Assembly: GCF_000308515.1 (NCBI RefSeq)
Contig: NZ_BAFV01000039.1
Coordinates: 186,001-250,000 of the forward strand
Length of the DNA: 64,000 bases
Direction: 5' to 3'
DNA from: Nocardia carnea NBRC 14403
GTDB taxonomy: Bacteria > Actinomycetota > Actinomycetes > Mycobacteriales > Mycobacteriaceae
In this document: positions 1 through 11,400 of the stretch, piece by piece
Layout of the letters: each line of letters starts with the position of its first letter
How positions within the stretch are numbered: position 1 is the stretch's first letter
Made by a program: the position numbers and the translations under genes
The notes under the pieces: model-generated
What the model was told of the DNA's origin: nothing
Seen by the model: only the letters and a program-made list of their open reading frames with translations
Database searches by the model: none

Positions 1-62
1 CACCCGGGACCCGCGGACCTGCGCGCGGTAACGCGCCGACAACACAGAGAGGACCTGTACAG

Positions 63-398
63 ATGGCAGATCGCGTACTCCGGGGCAGCCGGCTCGGAGC
101 GGTGAGCTACGAAACCGACCGCGACCATGATCTGGCTCCCCGCCGGATCGCCCGGTACCGGACCGACAATGGTGAAGAATTCGATGTCCCGTTCGCCGAC
201 GAGGCCGAGATCCCGCCGACCTGGCTGTGCAAGAACGGCCAGGAAGGTGTGCTGCTCGAAGGCACCTCGCAGGAGGCCAAGAAGGTGAAGCCGCCGCGCA
301 CGCATTGGGACATGCTGCTGGAGCGGCGCAGTAAGGAAGAACTCGAGGAGCTGCTGAAGGAGCGCCTGGAGCTGCTCAAGACCCGCCGCCGGGGCTGA
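63..398 (+). CDS. rbpA: RNA polymerase-binding protein RbpA
   Basis: RbpA binds the group 1/2 sigma factor and core RNA polymerase in actinobacteria and stabilises the open complex. The 111-residue product has the usual length and layout: an N-terminal tail (starting ADRVLRGSRLG), a small beta-core around residues 30-70, a basic linker (KKVKPPRTHWDML, about 77-90) and an acidic/basic C-terminal sigma-interacting helix (SKEELEELLKERLELL). The start is an ATG with a purine-rich AGAGAGGA about 9 bases upstream. The gene stands alone on the plus strand and ends at a strong hairpin. In M. tuberculosis rbpA adjoins the lnt/ppm1 gene; here an NRPS locus lies between. Assignment is very secure. Confidence 0.97.
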   Translation: MADRVLRGSRLGAVSYETDRDHDLAPRRIARYRTDNGEEFDVPFADEAEIPPTWLCKNGQEGVLLEGTSQEAKKVKPPRTHWDMLLERRSKEELEELLKERLELLKTRRRG

Positions 399-452
399 GT
401 CACAGCCCTTCGGGAGTCTCGGTTCGGGCTCAGGTCCCGAACACCGGCTGAT

Positions 453-491
453 AAGGCCGTACCCACCGGATCATCCGGTGGGTACGGCCTT
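453..491. terminator. Bidirectional intrinsic terminator between rbpA and the DrrB-type permease
   Basis: A perfect 18-bp inverted repeat (453-470 and 474-491) with a 3-base loop lies between the convergent ends of rbpA (398) and the permease gene (524). The arms begin AAGGCC and end GGCCTT, so the hairpin can serve both strands. On the plus strand it is followed by a short T-rich stretch. Confidence 0.85.
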
Positions 492-523
492 TGTCGTTTC
501 GGCGGCGGAGCCGGCGCGCGGGT

Positions 524-1432
524 TCAGCGGCTGGCCACCCGGCGGTAGCGCAGCAGGGCCAGCGGCATCGCGATGAGCAGGATCACCACCGAGCAGATCA
601 CGGCATATTCGACACAGTGCTCGGCCGGCCATCCGGTCGGCGCCTCGAAGGTCGGCGGCGCACTGTTCTCGAACAGCTTCCGGCCGGTGGCCGCGACCGC
701 GGTGATCGGATTCCATTCGGCGATGGTGCGCAACGGCCCGGGCAGGGTCTCCGCGGAGATGAACGCCGAGGAGATGAACGACAGCGGGAACAACCAGATC
801 AGCCCGGCGCTCTGCGCGACCTCGACATTCGGAGCGAGCAGGCCGGTGAGTGCGCCCACCCACGACATGGCGAAGGCGAACAACAGGATCACTCCGTAGG
901 CGAGCGCGGCATCGGCCAGGCTCCCCTCGATGCTCCAGCCGACGATATAACCGCAGACGGTCATCACCAGCAGGCTCAGCATGCTCACCACGAGATCCGA
1001 CAGGGTCCGGCCCATCAGCACCGCCAGCCGCGACATGGGCAGCGCACGCATCCGGTCGATGATGCCCTTCTCGAGGTCACCGGCCAGACCGACGGTGGTG
1101 AACGCGGCACTGAATGCGACCGTCTGCGCCATGATCCCGGCGATCAGGAATTCCCGGTACTCACCGCCGCCGAGCGAGGCGCCGAATACGTAGGCGAACA
1201 GGAAGACGAACATCAGCGGCTGCACGGTGGCGGTGACCAGCAGTGTGGGCACCCGCATGATGGTGAGCAGGTTGCGGTGGGCGACGATCGCGCTGTCGCG
1301 AATGATCCGCATCCGGGGCTCGGCCGATTTCGGGATCCGGTGCGAGGCGGGCGCGTGTTCGGTATCCGCGGTGTCCTCCTCGGTCCGATCGGTGGTTTCG
1401 GTTTTCTCGACCGCCATTTCTGCGGTACTCAC
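524..1432 (-). CDS. ABC-2 type transporter permease, DrrB family
   Basis: This is the membrane subunit of a DrrAB-type drug or peptide exporter. The 302-residue protein has a charged N-terminal tail (about 50 residues rich in E, D and T) followed by about six hydrophobic segments typical of ABC-2 permeases, with the conserved loop around DLEKGIIDRMRALPMSR. The start is GTG at 1432, overlapping the ATPase stop as GTGA, so the two are translationally coupled. It is the last gene of the minus-strand unit NRPS-ATPase-permease, which points to export of the NRPS product. That link is inferred from position alone. Confidence 0.88.
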   Translation of the reverse strand: MSTAEMAVEKTETTDRTEEDTADTEHAPASHRIPKSAEPRMRIIRDSAIVAHRNLLTIMRVPTLLVTATVQPLMFVFLFAYVFGASLGGGEYREFLIAGIMAQTVAFSAAFTTVGLAGDLEKGIIDRMRALPMSRLAVLMGRTLSDLVVSMLSLLVMTVCGYIVGWSIEGSLADAALAYGVILLFAFAMSWVGALTGLLAPNVEVAQSAGLIWLFPLSFISSAFISAETLPGPLRTIAEWNPITAVAATGRKLFENSAPPTFEAPTGWPAEHCVEYAVICSVVILLIAMPLALLRYRRVASR

Positions 1433-2417
1433 GACATGATCTCCTCGGGTACATCGCTGGTTTCCGGCTCGGTGTCCGGGGTCGCCGGAGTGCCGGTGAG
1501 GGACAGGAAAACGTCGTCGAGGCTGGGCCGGTGCACGCGGGCATCGACGGCCAGCACATCTGCGTCGTCGAGGCGGCGCAGCGCTTCGACCATGGTGCGG
1601 GAACCGTCGGCGACCACCACCGACACCTCGGCGACACTCGCTTCGTGCGCGGGTTCGCCGAGACCGACATCGGCGAGTACCCGCAGCGCGGGCGCCGGAT
1701 CCTGTCCGGGTGCCAGGGTGACGGTGAGGCGATCCCCGCCGATCGAGGATTTGAGTTCGTCCGACGATCCGCGGGCGATGACGCGGCCCTTGTCGATCAC
1801 CGTGATCTGATCGGCCAGCCGGTCGGCCTCCTCCAGATACTGGGTGGTCAGCAGGACGGTGGTGCCGTCGCGGACGAGATCACCGATGACCCCCCAATAT
1901 CGGTGCGGGCCCGCGGGTCCAGGCCGGTGGTCGGTTCGTCGAGAACCACCACCGGCGGGCGGGCGATCAGTGCGCCGGCCAGGTCGAGGCGGCGGGTCAT
2001 ACCGCCGGAATAGGTTCCGGCGCGGCGATCGGCTGCCTCCTCGAGCCCGAACTGCGCCAGCAGTTCCCGGGCCCGTTCGGTGGCGCTCTCGCGGCTCATA
2101 CCGTAGAGCCGCGCAACCATGCGCAGGTTCTCGTAGCCGGTGAGGTTGGCATCGACTGCCGCGTACTGGCCGGACAACCCGATCAGGCGCCGGGCGGCCG
2201 CCGGATCGTGCAGCACATCGACCCCCGCGACCCGCACCGTTCCGGCATTGGGCCGCAACAGCGTGGTCACGATGCGGACGGTGGTGGTTTTACCGGCACC
2301 GTTGGGTCCGAGCAGACCCATCACGGTGCCGGTGGGTATTTCGAGATCGACATCGTCCAAAACGCAGACCCGGCCGTAGTTCTTCACCAGGCCGGTGATC
2401 TGTACCGCGGGCTTCAC
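1429..2417 (-). pseudogene. ABC transporter ATPase, DrrA family, interrupted by a -1 frameshift
   Basis: The reading frame opens at 2417 with a normal DrrA N-terminus: Walker A GPNGAGKTT near residue 38, signature YSGGM, and Walker B VVLDEPTTGLDP. It then shifts at a run of six C residues on the plus strand (1890-1895) and stops at 1848. The rest of a standard DrrA, including the C-terminal domain, continues in another frame down to 1429. Restoring one base just before the G run would give ...RTDIWG... and a protein of about 329 residues, the normal family length. The break is either a sequencing or assembly indel at the homopolymer, or a real inactivating mutation. It begins 57 bases after the NRPS stop and is coupled to the permease. 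Confidence 0.85.
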
Positions 2418-2474
2418 TGAGCGTTCTCCTTCGTTTCGGTACCGGGCTGGGGGCGCGAACTCCTGCGCGCACGG

Positions 2475-5400
2475 TTAGGTGCGCAGTCGCGCGCGGAGGT
2501 GTTCGCGCAGTACGGGTCCGATCACCGCGAGGGATTGCGCCGTGGTCATCTCCGCGTGTGTGCATTCGATCTCGTGGGCTGTCACCGTGCCGGTGACGAA
2601 TTCTTTCCACGCGCCGGGGTGCCGGTCGGGTGTCGCGCGGTTGACCGGGTCGGTGGCGGCGGCAAAGAACAGCAGGTCGCCGTCGAAGACGCCGGGCCGG
2701 AACCCGTTGGCCTGCACCGTGCCGTCGGCATAGCCGGCGTAGAGCCGTTCCAGATGTTCGAGGGTGAGTGCCGCGAACGGTCCCGGCCGTGAGCGCAACA
2801 TTTCGGCGGCCTCGGCCAGGGTCGGCTCCACACCGTCGGCGACGAGGTCGCCGCCGAATTCGCCGAGGATCTCGGTGACGGTCGGCATCGCATGTTCGGC
2901 CAGATCGTCGGAGAGACGGTAACTGTCCAGCATGGTCAGCGTTTCTACTTCCTCGCCGTCCTCCTGCAGCCGCACAGCGATCTCGTGCGCGATGAGACCG
3001 CCCAGCGACCAGCCGAGCAACTGGTACGGCCCGTGCGGCTGCACCGACCGGATATGGGTCAGATAGTGCTCGGCGACCTCGGCGATCGAGGAGAACCCGG
3101 GTTCGCCGGCCGCCTGCGGTGCCTGCAGTCCGTACACCGGCTGATCGGCGGGCAGTTCGGCGAGCAGACCGGCGTAACACCAGGACAGCCCGATGGCTGG
3201 GTGGATACAGAACAGCGGAGCGCGGTCCGATCCGGAATCGGGCCGCAGCCGCAGCAGCGGAGCGAGCGCGAGATCCATCGCATCGCTTGCGGTGCCGTCG
3301 CCGAGCCGGGCGGCCAGGGCGGCCGGGGTGGATTCACCGAACAGCAGTTGCATCGGCAGGTCGAATCCGGCCTCCCGGGCTTGCGCGACCACCTTGGTGG
3401 CGAGCAGGGAGTTACCGCCCAATTCGAAGAACCCGTCTGCGGTGCCGACCCGCTCCACCTCGAGGACATCGGCGAAGATATCGCACAGGGCGGCTTCGAT
3501 GGGGTTGGCCGGCGCCCGGTAGCCCTCGACGGCGGAGAACACCGGTTCGGGCAGGGCCGCGCGGTCGAGTTTGCCCACCGGCGTCAGCGGCAGCCGGTCG
3601 ATCAGCATGATCGACTGCGGAACCATGTAGTTGGGCACGAATTCGGACAGGTGTGCGGTCAGTTCGGCCGCGGTGGTGTCCGATGCGGCCTTCACATACG
3701 ACACCAGCGCGGTGGCGCCCGCCGGAGTGCGATGCCCGGCGGTATGCGAGAAATCCACCGCCGGATGCCGGCTCAAGGCGGCGTCGATTTCGCCGAGTTC
3801 GATCCGGAATCCGCGGATCTTCACCTGGTGGTCGGTGCGGCCGACGTATTCGATATCGCCGGGACCGCCGTCGGCACCGGTCCGGATCCGGACCAGATCG
3901 CCGGTGCGGTACATCCGCTCGCCCGGCTTCCCGAAGGGGTTGGCGACGAACCGCTGCGCGGTGAGACCGGGGCGGTCGTGGTATCCGCGGGCCAGCGCGC
4001 CGCCCGCGAGATACAGCTCACCGGTGACGCCGAGCGGGGCCGGCCGCAGCCGGGAATCCAGCACCATCGCGGCGACCCCGCGGATCGGTTCCCCGATCGG
4101 GATCGGGCCCGCCGGTACCAGCGGCTGCGAGACCACCGTGACGATGGTGGTTTCGGTGGGACCGTAGACATTGTGCAGGTTACGGCCCGGCGCCCAGCGG
4201 GCCACGACCTCGGCGGGCAGCGCCTCACCGCCCACGAGTACATGCTGGAAATCGGTGATACCGGTCGGATCCACCGTGGCCAGGGCGGCCGTGGTGATGA
4301 ACGCGTGGGTGATGCGTTCGGCGATCAGAACCCGTGCCAGTTCCGTTCCACCGACCACACCCGGCGGGGTGAGCACCAGGGTGGCGCCGCCGCCGAGCGC
4401 GAACAGCAGATCCAGCATGGCGGCGTCGAAACTCGGCGTCGCGAAATGCAGGATACGGCTGTCGGGCCGGACGTCGAACCGTTTGGCGGTTTCCGCCGCG
4501 AAGTTGGACAGACCGCGATGGGTGACGACCACGCCCTTCGGCGTACCGGTGGATCCGGAGGTGTAGATGACGTAGGCCGGATTGTCCATCCGCAGCGGGC
4601 CGTTTCGCTCCGCCTCGGCGATCGGTGCGCTGGATGCGTCCAGCACTTCTTCCCGGAAATCGGGATCGTCGAGGGCCAGCCATTGGACTTCGCCCACCAA
4701 TTGCGGCCGGTACTCGGCGAGCGTGAGCCCGAGTGCGGCCCCGGAATCGGTGAGCATATGGCTGATCCGGGCGGCCGGATAGCCGGGGTCGACCGGGACG
4801 AAGGCCGCACCGGTCTTGGTCACCGCCAAGACTGTCGCCACCGATTCCACCGTGCGTGGAATACCCAGCGCAACAAGCGTTTCCGGGCCCACACCGTAAC
4901 CGATGAGAACCCGCGCGAGCCGGTTGCTCCAGCGGTCGAGCGCGTCATAGGTGACCTCCACGCCCGCGGCGGCCAGCGCGACCGCGCGCCTGTCGACCGA
5001 CGCCGCCGCCGCGAAAACCTCCGGCAGCGTGACCGGCTGATCGGCATCTGCCCGGCGCAGCGGAGCCAGCGCCGACCATTCCGCCGGTTCCAGCAGCTCC
5101 AGCTCGCCGATGACCACGGCCGGATCGTCCGCTATCGCAGCGAGCAGCCGGACCAGCCGGCGGCCGAGCCGGGCCGCGGTCGCCTCGTCGAACAGGTCCG
5201 CGCTGTAGTTCACCGCGACGGCTATCCCATCCGGCGACCGATTCTCGCCCCGGCATTCGGTGAGCGTGAACTGGAGATCGAATTTCGCGATACCGGCGTC
5301 GATATCCATCGCCTCGATACTCAGCCCCGGCAGTTCCAGGGCCCGCACCGGTTCGTCGCGCACCGACAGCATCACCTGGAACAGTGGGTGATGCGATTGC

Positions 5401-8400
5401 GACCGTACCGGGTTCAGCACCTCGACGAGCCGTTCGAACGGCAGCTCGGCGTGCGCGAAGGCGTCGAGATCGGCCTCCCGCACCGTATCGAGCAGTTCGG
5501 TGAACTGCCGGCCGGAATCGACCGGTGTCCGCAGCACCAGGGTGTTGACGAACATACCGATCATCCGGTCGAGCTCGGGATGGCCGCGGCCCGCAACCGG
5601 GGAACCGACGGCGATATCGCCGGATCCGGTGAGGCGGTGCAGCAGTACCGCGAGCGCGGCGTGCAACACCATGAACACGCTCACGTTGTGGCGGGCCGCG
5701 AGATCGCGCAGATCCCGATGCGCGCGAGCGTCGAGCCGTTCCTCCACGGTGCCGCCGCGGTAGGACGGAACCGGCGGCCGGGGGCGGTCGGCGGGTACGG
5801 CGAGGAGCTCGGGCAATCCGTCGAGTGCGTTCCGCCAGTAGTCGAGCTGACCACTGATCACCGAGTTCGGATCGTTCTCGTCGCCGAGCAGTTCCCGCTG
5901 CCACAGCGTGTAGTCGATGTATTGCAGCTGTTCGGTGTCGGGGCGAGGCTCGGCACCGAGCCGTACCGTCCGGTACGCCTCTGCCACATCGGCAGCGAGC
6001 GGTTCCAGCGACCAGCCGTCCATCGCGATGTGATGCACCACGAGAACGAGGATGTGGTCGTCCGGGGCGACGATGAACAACCCTGCCCGCAACGGGATCT
6101 GGGTGGCCAGGTCGAAACCCGGTGCGATGAACCGCTCGATATCGGGACGCGGGTCGCCTTCGGTCGCCGGGGTCTGCAGCTCGACCGCGGCACCGGGGAG
6201 ATCGCGGACCAGCTGCGCAGGTTCCCCGTCGATCTCCGGGAACACCGTGCGCAGGGTTTCGTGCTGCTGCTGCACCGTGTGCAGGGCGGTCGCCAGGGCT
6301 GCCCGGTCGAGCGGACCGCGCAAGCGCAGTACCACCGGAACGTTGTAGGCACCGGGTGTCGCCGCCGGATCGGAACCACCGAACCGGTTGAGGAACCACA
6401 GCCGCTGCTGGGCCGGGGAGAGCGGGATCCGGGCGGGGCGCTCGCGGCGTTCCAGCGCGGGTCCGACCCCGCCGGCGTTCTCACCGTCCAGCCGGGCGGC
6501 CAGTTCGGCGACGGTGGGTGCGGTGAATACCGAACGCACCGCCAGCCGTACCCCGGTGGCCGCTTCCAGGCGTCCGACCAGCTGGGTCGCCAGCAGCGAG
6601 TTACCGCCGATCTCGAAGAAATTATCGCCGGTATCGGTGACCGGGGCATCCACCAGATCGCCCATCACCGCCGCAACCAGGCGTTCGGTGGCGGTATGCG
6701 GAGCCCGCCCGGCGGATCCGGTGGGCAGCGCCTGCGGTTCGGGCAGCGCGGCGATATCCAGTTTGCCGACCGGGGTCAGCGGGATCTCGTCCAGCAGGGT
6801 GAACGCGGTGGGCACCATATGCCGGGGCAGCCGCTGCGCCAGATATTCGCGCAACTCCTCGGGTTCGGGGCGGCGGCCGGCATCGGCCGGTTGAACATAG
6901 GCCACCAGCCGATCCACGCCGGCGACCCGGCGCACTTCGGTATGGGCGAAATGCACCGTCGGGTGGGCGGTGAGCGCGCCGGTGATCTCCCCGAGTTCGA
7001 TCCGGAAACCGCGCATCTTGACCTGGTTGTCGCTGCGGCCCAGATAGCGCAGATCGCCGTCGGGGGTCCAGCGGACCACATCGCCGGTGCGGTACATCCG
7101 GGCGCCGGCGGGACCGTACGGGTCGGCGACGAAACGTCCCGCGGTCAGGCCGAACCGGCCGTGATAGCCCTGGGCCAGCCCGGGGCCACCGAGATACAGC
7201 TCGCCGGGGACACCGGTGGGTACGGGTCGCAGGCGTTCGTCGAGGACCACCGCGCGCACCCCGCGGATCAGCGAGGCCAGACCGGCCGGGCGGTCCGGTA
7301 CCACCGGGGTCACCGAAACCACGACGGTGGTTTCGGTGGGCCCGTAGGCGTTGAACATCCGCCGGCCCGGTGCCCAGCGCGCCACCAGTTCGGGGCCGAC
7401 ATGTTCGCCGCCGACCATCAGGCCGCGCAGCCGCGGCAGCGGCCACCGGTCCGGGTCGATGGTGGCGAGGGCGGCCGGAGTGATGAAGGTGTGGGTCACC
7501 TCGGTGCGGGTCATGAGTTCGGCCAGTTCGTCACCGCCGTACACCTCGGGCGGGACGATCACCATGGCGGCGCCGGGGCCGATGGCGAGCAACAGGTCCA
7601 GAACCGCGGCATCGAAGCTCGGCGACGAGAAATGCAGTGTCCGCGCGCCGGGGGTGATGGCCAGCCGGTCGCGGAATTCGTCGGCGAGATCGGCCAGCGA
7701 ACCGTGGGTGGCGGTGACGCCCTTGGGTTTACCCGTGGATCCGGAGGTGTAGATCAGGTATGCCGGATCGGTGACCCGCACCGGGCGGACCCGGTCGACG
7801 TCGGTCACCGGATCGGCCGGAACACCGGTCTCCCGCCGGCCGGCCGGTGTATCGAGCAACAGCCAATCGATATGGTCTCCGCCCGCGGCGCGCAGCGTTT
7901 CCGCATGCCCCGCGCGGCTGATACCGACGGTGCAACCGGAATCGGCGAGCATATGCGCGACCCGTTCGACCGGATAGTTCGGATCCACCGGAACGAACGC
8001 CGCCCCGGATTTGGCGATGGCCAGCATGGCGGTGACCGAATCGGCGGACCGGGTGAGCCCCAGCGCGACCCGGTCCCCCGCGCCCAGACCGCGCCCGATC
8101 AAGGCCCGCGCCAGCCGGTTGGCCCGGCGGTCCAGTTCGGCGTAGGTGAGAACGGTGTCCTCGGCGTAGAGGGCCGGCCGCGCACTGTGTGCGAGGACGG
8201 TCGAGGCGAACAGACCTGCCAGGGTGCGCGGGATTCCGGGAACCGGACCGCGGGCGGGGCTGTAGGTGGCCCGTTCGGAATCGGTACGCGTATCGATATC
8301 GCCCACCGCGATATCGGGTCGCGCGGCGACGGCGGCCAGAACGCGCAGGAACCGGTCGGCCAGGGTTTGCACCGTGTCCGCGTCGAAAATCTCGTCGGCG

Positions 8401-11400
8401 TAGACGAATTCGAGTTCACCGGCGTCGAGATCTCCCGCCCGGAGTTCGAGGTCGAATTTGGCGCGGGCGATATCGAGCGCGGCCGCGTCCACCGCGAGTC
8501 CGGGCAGTTCCAGCGTCGGTACCGGGGTGTCCTGCACGGTCAGCGCGACCTGGAACAGCGGATGCCGGCCGGTGGCGCGCGGATCGTTGCCCAGGGCCGA
8601 AACCACCTGTTCGAACGGGATATCGGCATGGGCCAGGGCGGCGAGTTCGGTATCCCGGTCGGCCCGCAGCAGATCGGTGAAGGAACGGGCCGGGTCGACG
8701 TCGGAACGCAATACGAGCGTATTGACGAACATGCCGACCAGCTCGTCGAGCCGCCGATCGGTCCGCCCGGCTACCGGCGTGCCGATGGCGATATCGCGGC
8801 CACCGGTCACCGAACGCAACAGCACGGCGAGCGCCGACCGCAGCAGCATGAACGGGCTCACGCCGTGGGCGCGCGCAAGTTCCGTGAGTGCCTGCCGCAT
8901 CGGCGCCGGGATCGTGTATCGCACGGTTCCCGCGGTCTGTTGCGGTTCGGCCGGACGGGGCCGGGTGTAGGGCAGGGGCAGTTCCTCGGGCAGTCCGGCG
9001 AGCTGTTCACGCCAGTAGCCGAGTTGCCGGGCGGCGAGGCTTTCCGGGTCGGTGGCGGCGCCGAGATGCTCGCGCTGCCAGAGTCCGAAGTCGGCGTACT
9101 GCACCTCGAGCGGGCCCCACTCGGGCGCGGAGCCGGCACACCGTGCCTGGTAGGCGACGGCGAGGTCGCGGGTGAGCGGTGCGAGCGACCAACCGTCCGC
9201 GGCGATATGGTGCACCACCACACCGAGCCGGTAGCGGGTCGGACCGGTCCGCAACAGGACCGCGCGCAACGGCGTGCCGGTGGTGAGGTCGAAACCGGTG
9301 GTCGCCGTTTCGTGCAGGGCCGCGGCGGCACCGGCCGGATCGGTATCACGGACTTCCAGGGCGGGCAGCGCCCACGTGACGGGCAGGATCCGTTGCTGGG
9401 CACCGTTTCCGTCGTCGGGATAGGCGGTGCGCAGAACCTCGTGCCGTTCGACGATATCGCCGAGCGCCAGACGCAACGCCGCCACATCGAGATCGCCGTC
9501 GATATCGAGAACGAAGGCGATGTTGTAGGCGCTGGATTCGGGCGCGAAGCGGTTGAGGAACCAGAGCCGCTGCTGGGGCAGCGACAACGGGATCCGGTCG
9601 GGCCGCGGATTCCGGGCGGTCAGCGGCACCCGGACCGTCACCGGAGTGCGGGTGACGTGTTCGGCCAGCGCCGCCACGGTCGGTGCCTCGAATACGGTCC
9701 GCACCGGCAGGTCCACCCCGAAGCGGTCGTACAGACCGCCCACCAGCCGGGTGGCCAGCAGCGAATTGCCGCCGAGATCGAAGAAGCCGTCCTCCACGCC
9801 GGTGACCTCCCGGCCCAGCACCTCGGCGAATACCTCGGCGACCCGCCGTTCGATATCGTTGGCCGGCGGTCGGGAGTTCGTGGTCGCGCCGGCGAAGTCC
9901 GGTTCCGGCAACGCCTTCCGGTCGAGCTTGCCGGAGGGGGCGGTGGGGAATTCCGGCAGCACGGTGACGGCATCGGGGACCATATAGCCGGGCAACCGGC
10001 CGCGGACCGTGGCCCGCACCTCGGCCGGGTCGACGCCGGAGTCGGCGACGATATAGGCGGCGAGACGTTGCCGCCCCTGCGGGTCCGTATGCACCGCGGT
10101 CAGCGCGCGACGCACCCCGGGATGGCTGCGCAGGACATGGTCGATCTCGGACAGTTCGATCCGGAAACCACGCAGTTTCACCTGATCGTCCGCGCGGCCC
10201 AGGAACCGCAGCCGGCCGGACCGGTCGGCTACGACCAGGTCACCGGTGCGGTACATCCGTTCGCCGCGACGGCCGTACGGGTTGGCAGGGAACCGGGCGG
10301 CGGTGAGCGCGTGCCGCCCGTGATATCCGCGGGCCACGCCCGGCCCGGACAGGTACAGCTCGCCGGGCGTGCCCGGCGGTACCGGCCGCAACCGGGAGTC
10401 GAGCACGAAAAGCCGCATACCCCGCACCGGATGGCCGAGAGGTACCGGCCGTCCGGGCCGCATGGGTCCGGACATGGTGGCGGCGACGGTGGCTTCGGAC
10501 GGACCGTACATATTGTGCATGCGGTACCGGTCGGCCCAGGTGTCCACCAGTTCGGGCCCGCAGGCCTCACCGCCCACCATGACCGTCTGCAGCCGGTCCA
10601 GGCCGGCCGGGTCGACGGTGGCCAGCGCGGCCGGGGTGACGAACGCGTGAGTGACGCGCTCGACCTGCAGGAAGGTGGCGAGTTCGTTACCGCCGTAGAT
10701 CTGCGGGGGTGCGATCACGACCGTCGCCCCGCAGGCGAACCCGAGCAGCAGTTCCAGCACCGACGCATCGAAACTGGGTGAGGAGAAATGCAGTGTGCGC
10801 GCGGCCGGGGTGACCCCGAACAGGTAGCACTGTTCCGCGGCGAACGAGGCCAGCCCGCCATGGGTGACGACCACGGCCTTCGGGGTGCCGGTGGATCCGG
10901 AGGTGTAGATCAGGTAGGCGGGGTGGATGGTGCGTATCGGCCGGATCCGGTCGGCATCGGTCACCGGCGCGGACGAGACTGCCGCGCACGCGGATTCCAG
11001 CGCAGGGTCGCCGAGCACCAGCCATCGCCGGACGGCGCCGGGACGCCCCGGCAGCACATCGAGCTGTTCCGGGCTCGTAACTCCCAGCAGCGCACCGGAA
11101 TCGGTGAGCATATGCGCGATCCGGTCGCGCGGATATCCGGGATCGACCGGCACATACGCCGCGCCGGTCTTGGCGACGGCCCAGATAGCGGTGATCGCGT
11201 CCAGACCACGGGGCAGTGCGAGCGCGACCACGGTTTCCGGGCCGGCCCCCTGCCCGATCAGCAACCGGGCCAGGCGGTTGGCCCGCTCATCCAGTTCCCG
11301 GTAGGTCGTATCGCGGCCGCGGAAACGCACCGCGACACCGTCCGGATCGCGGACCGCGGACCGGCCGAGCAGTTCGGCCAGCGAAACCGGAGGTTCCGCC

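Noticed and set aside
2892..10781. Very long plus-strand open frame (2629 codons) opposite the NRPS
   Set aside because: It is antisense to clear NRPS domains, its translation is rich in Gly, Arg, Asp and His with no family motif, and long antisense frames are expected in high-GC DNA.
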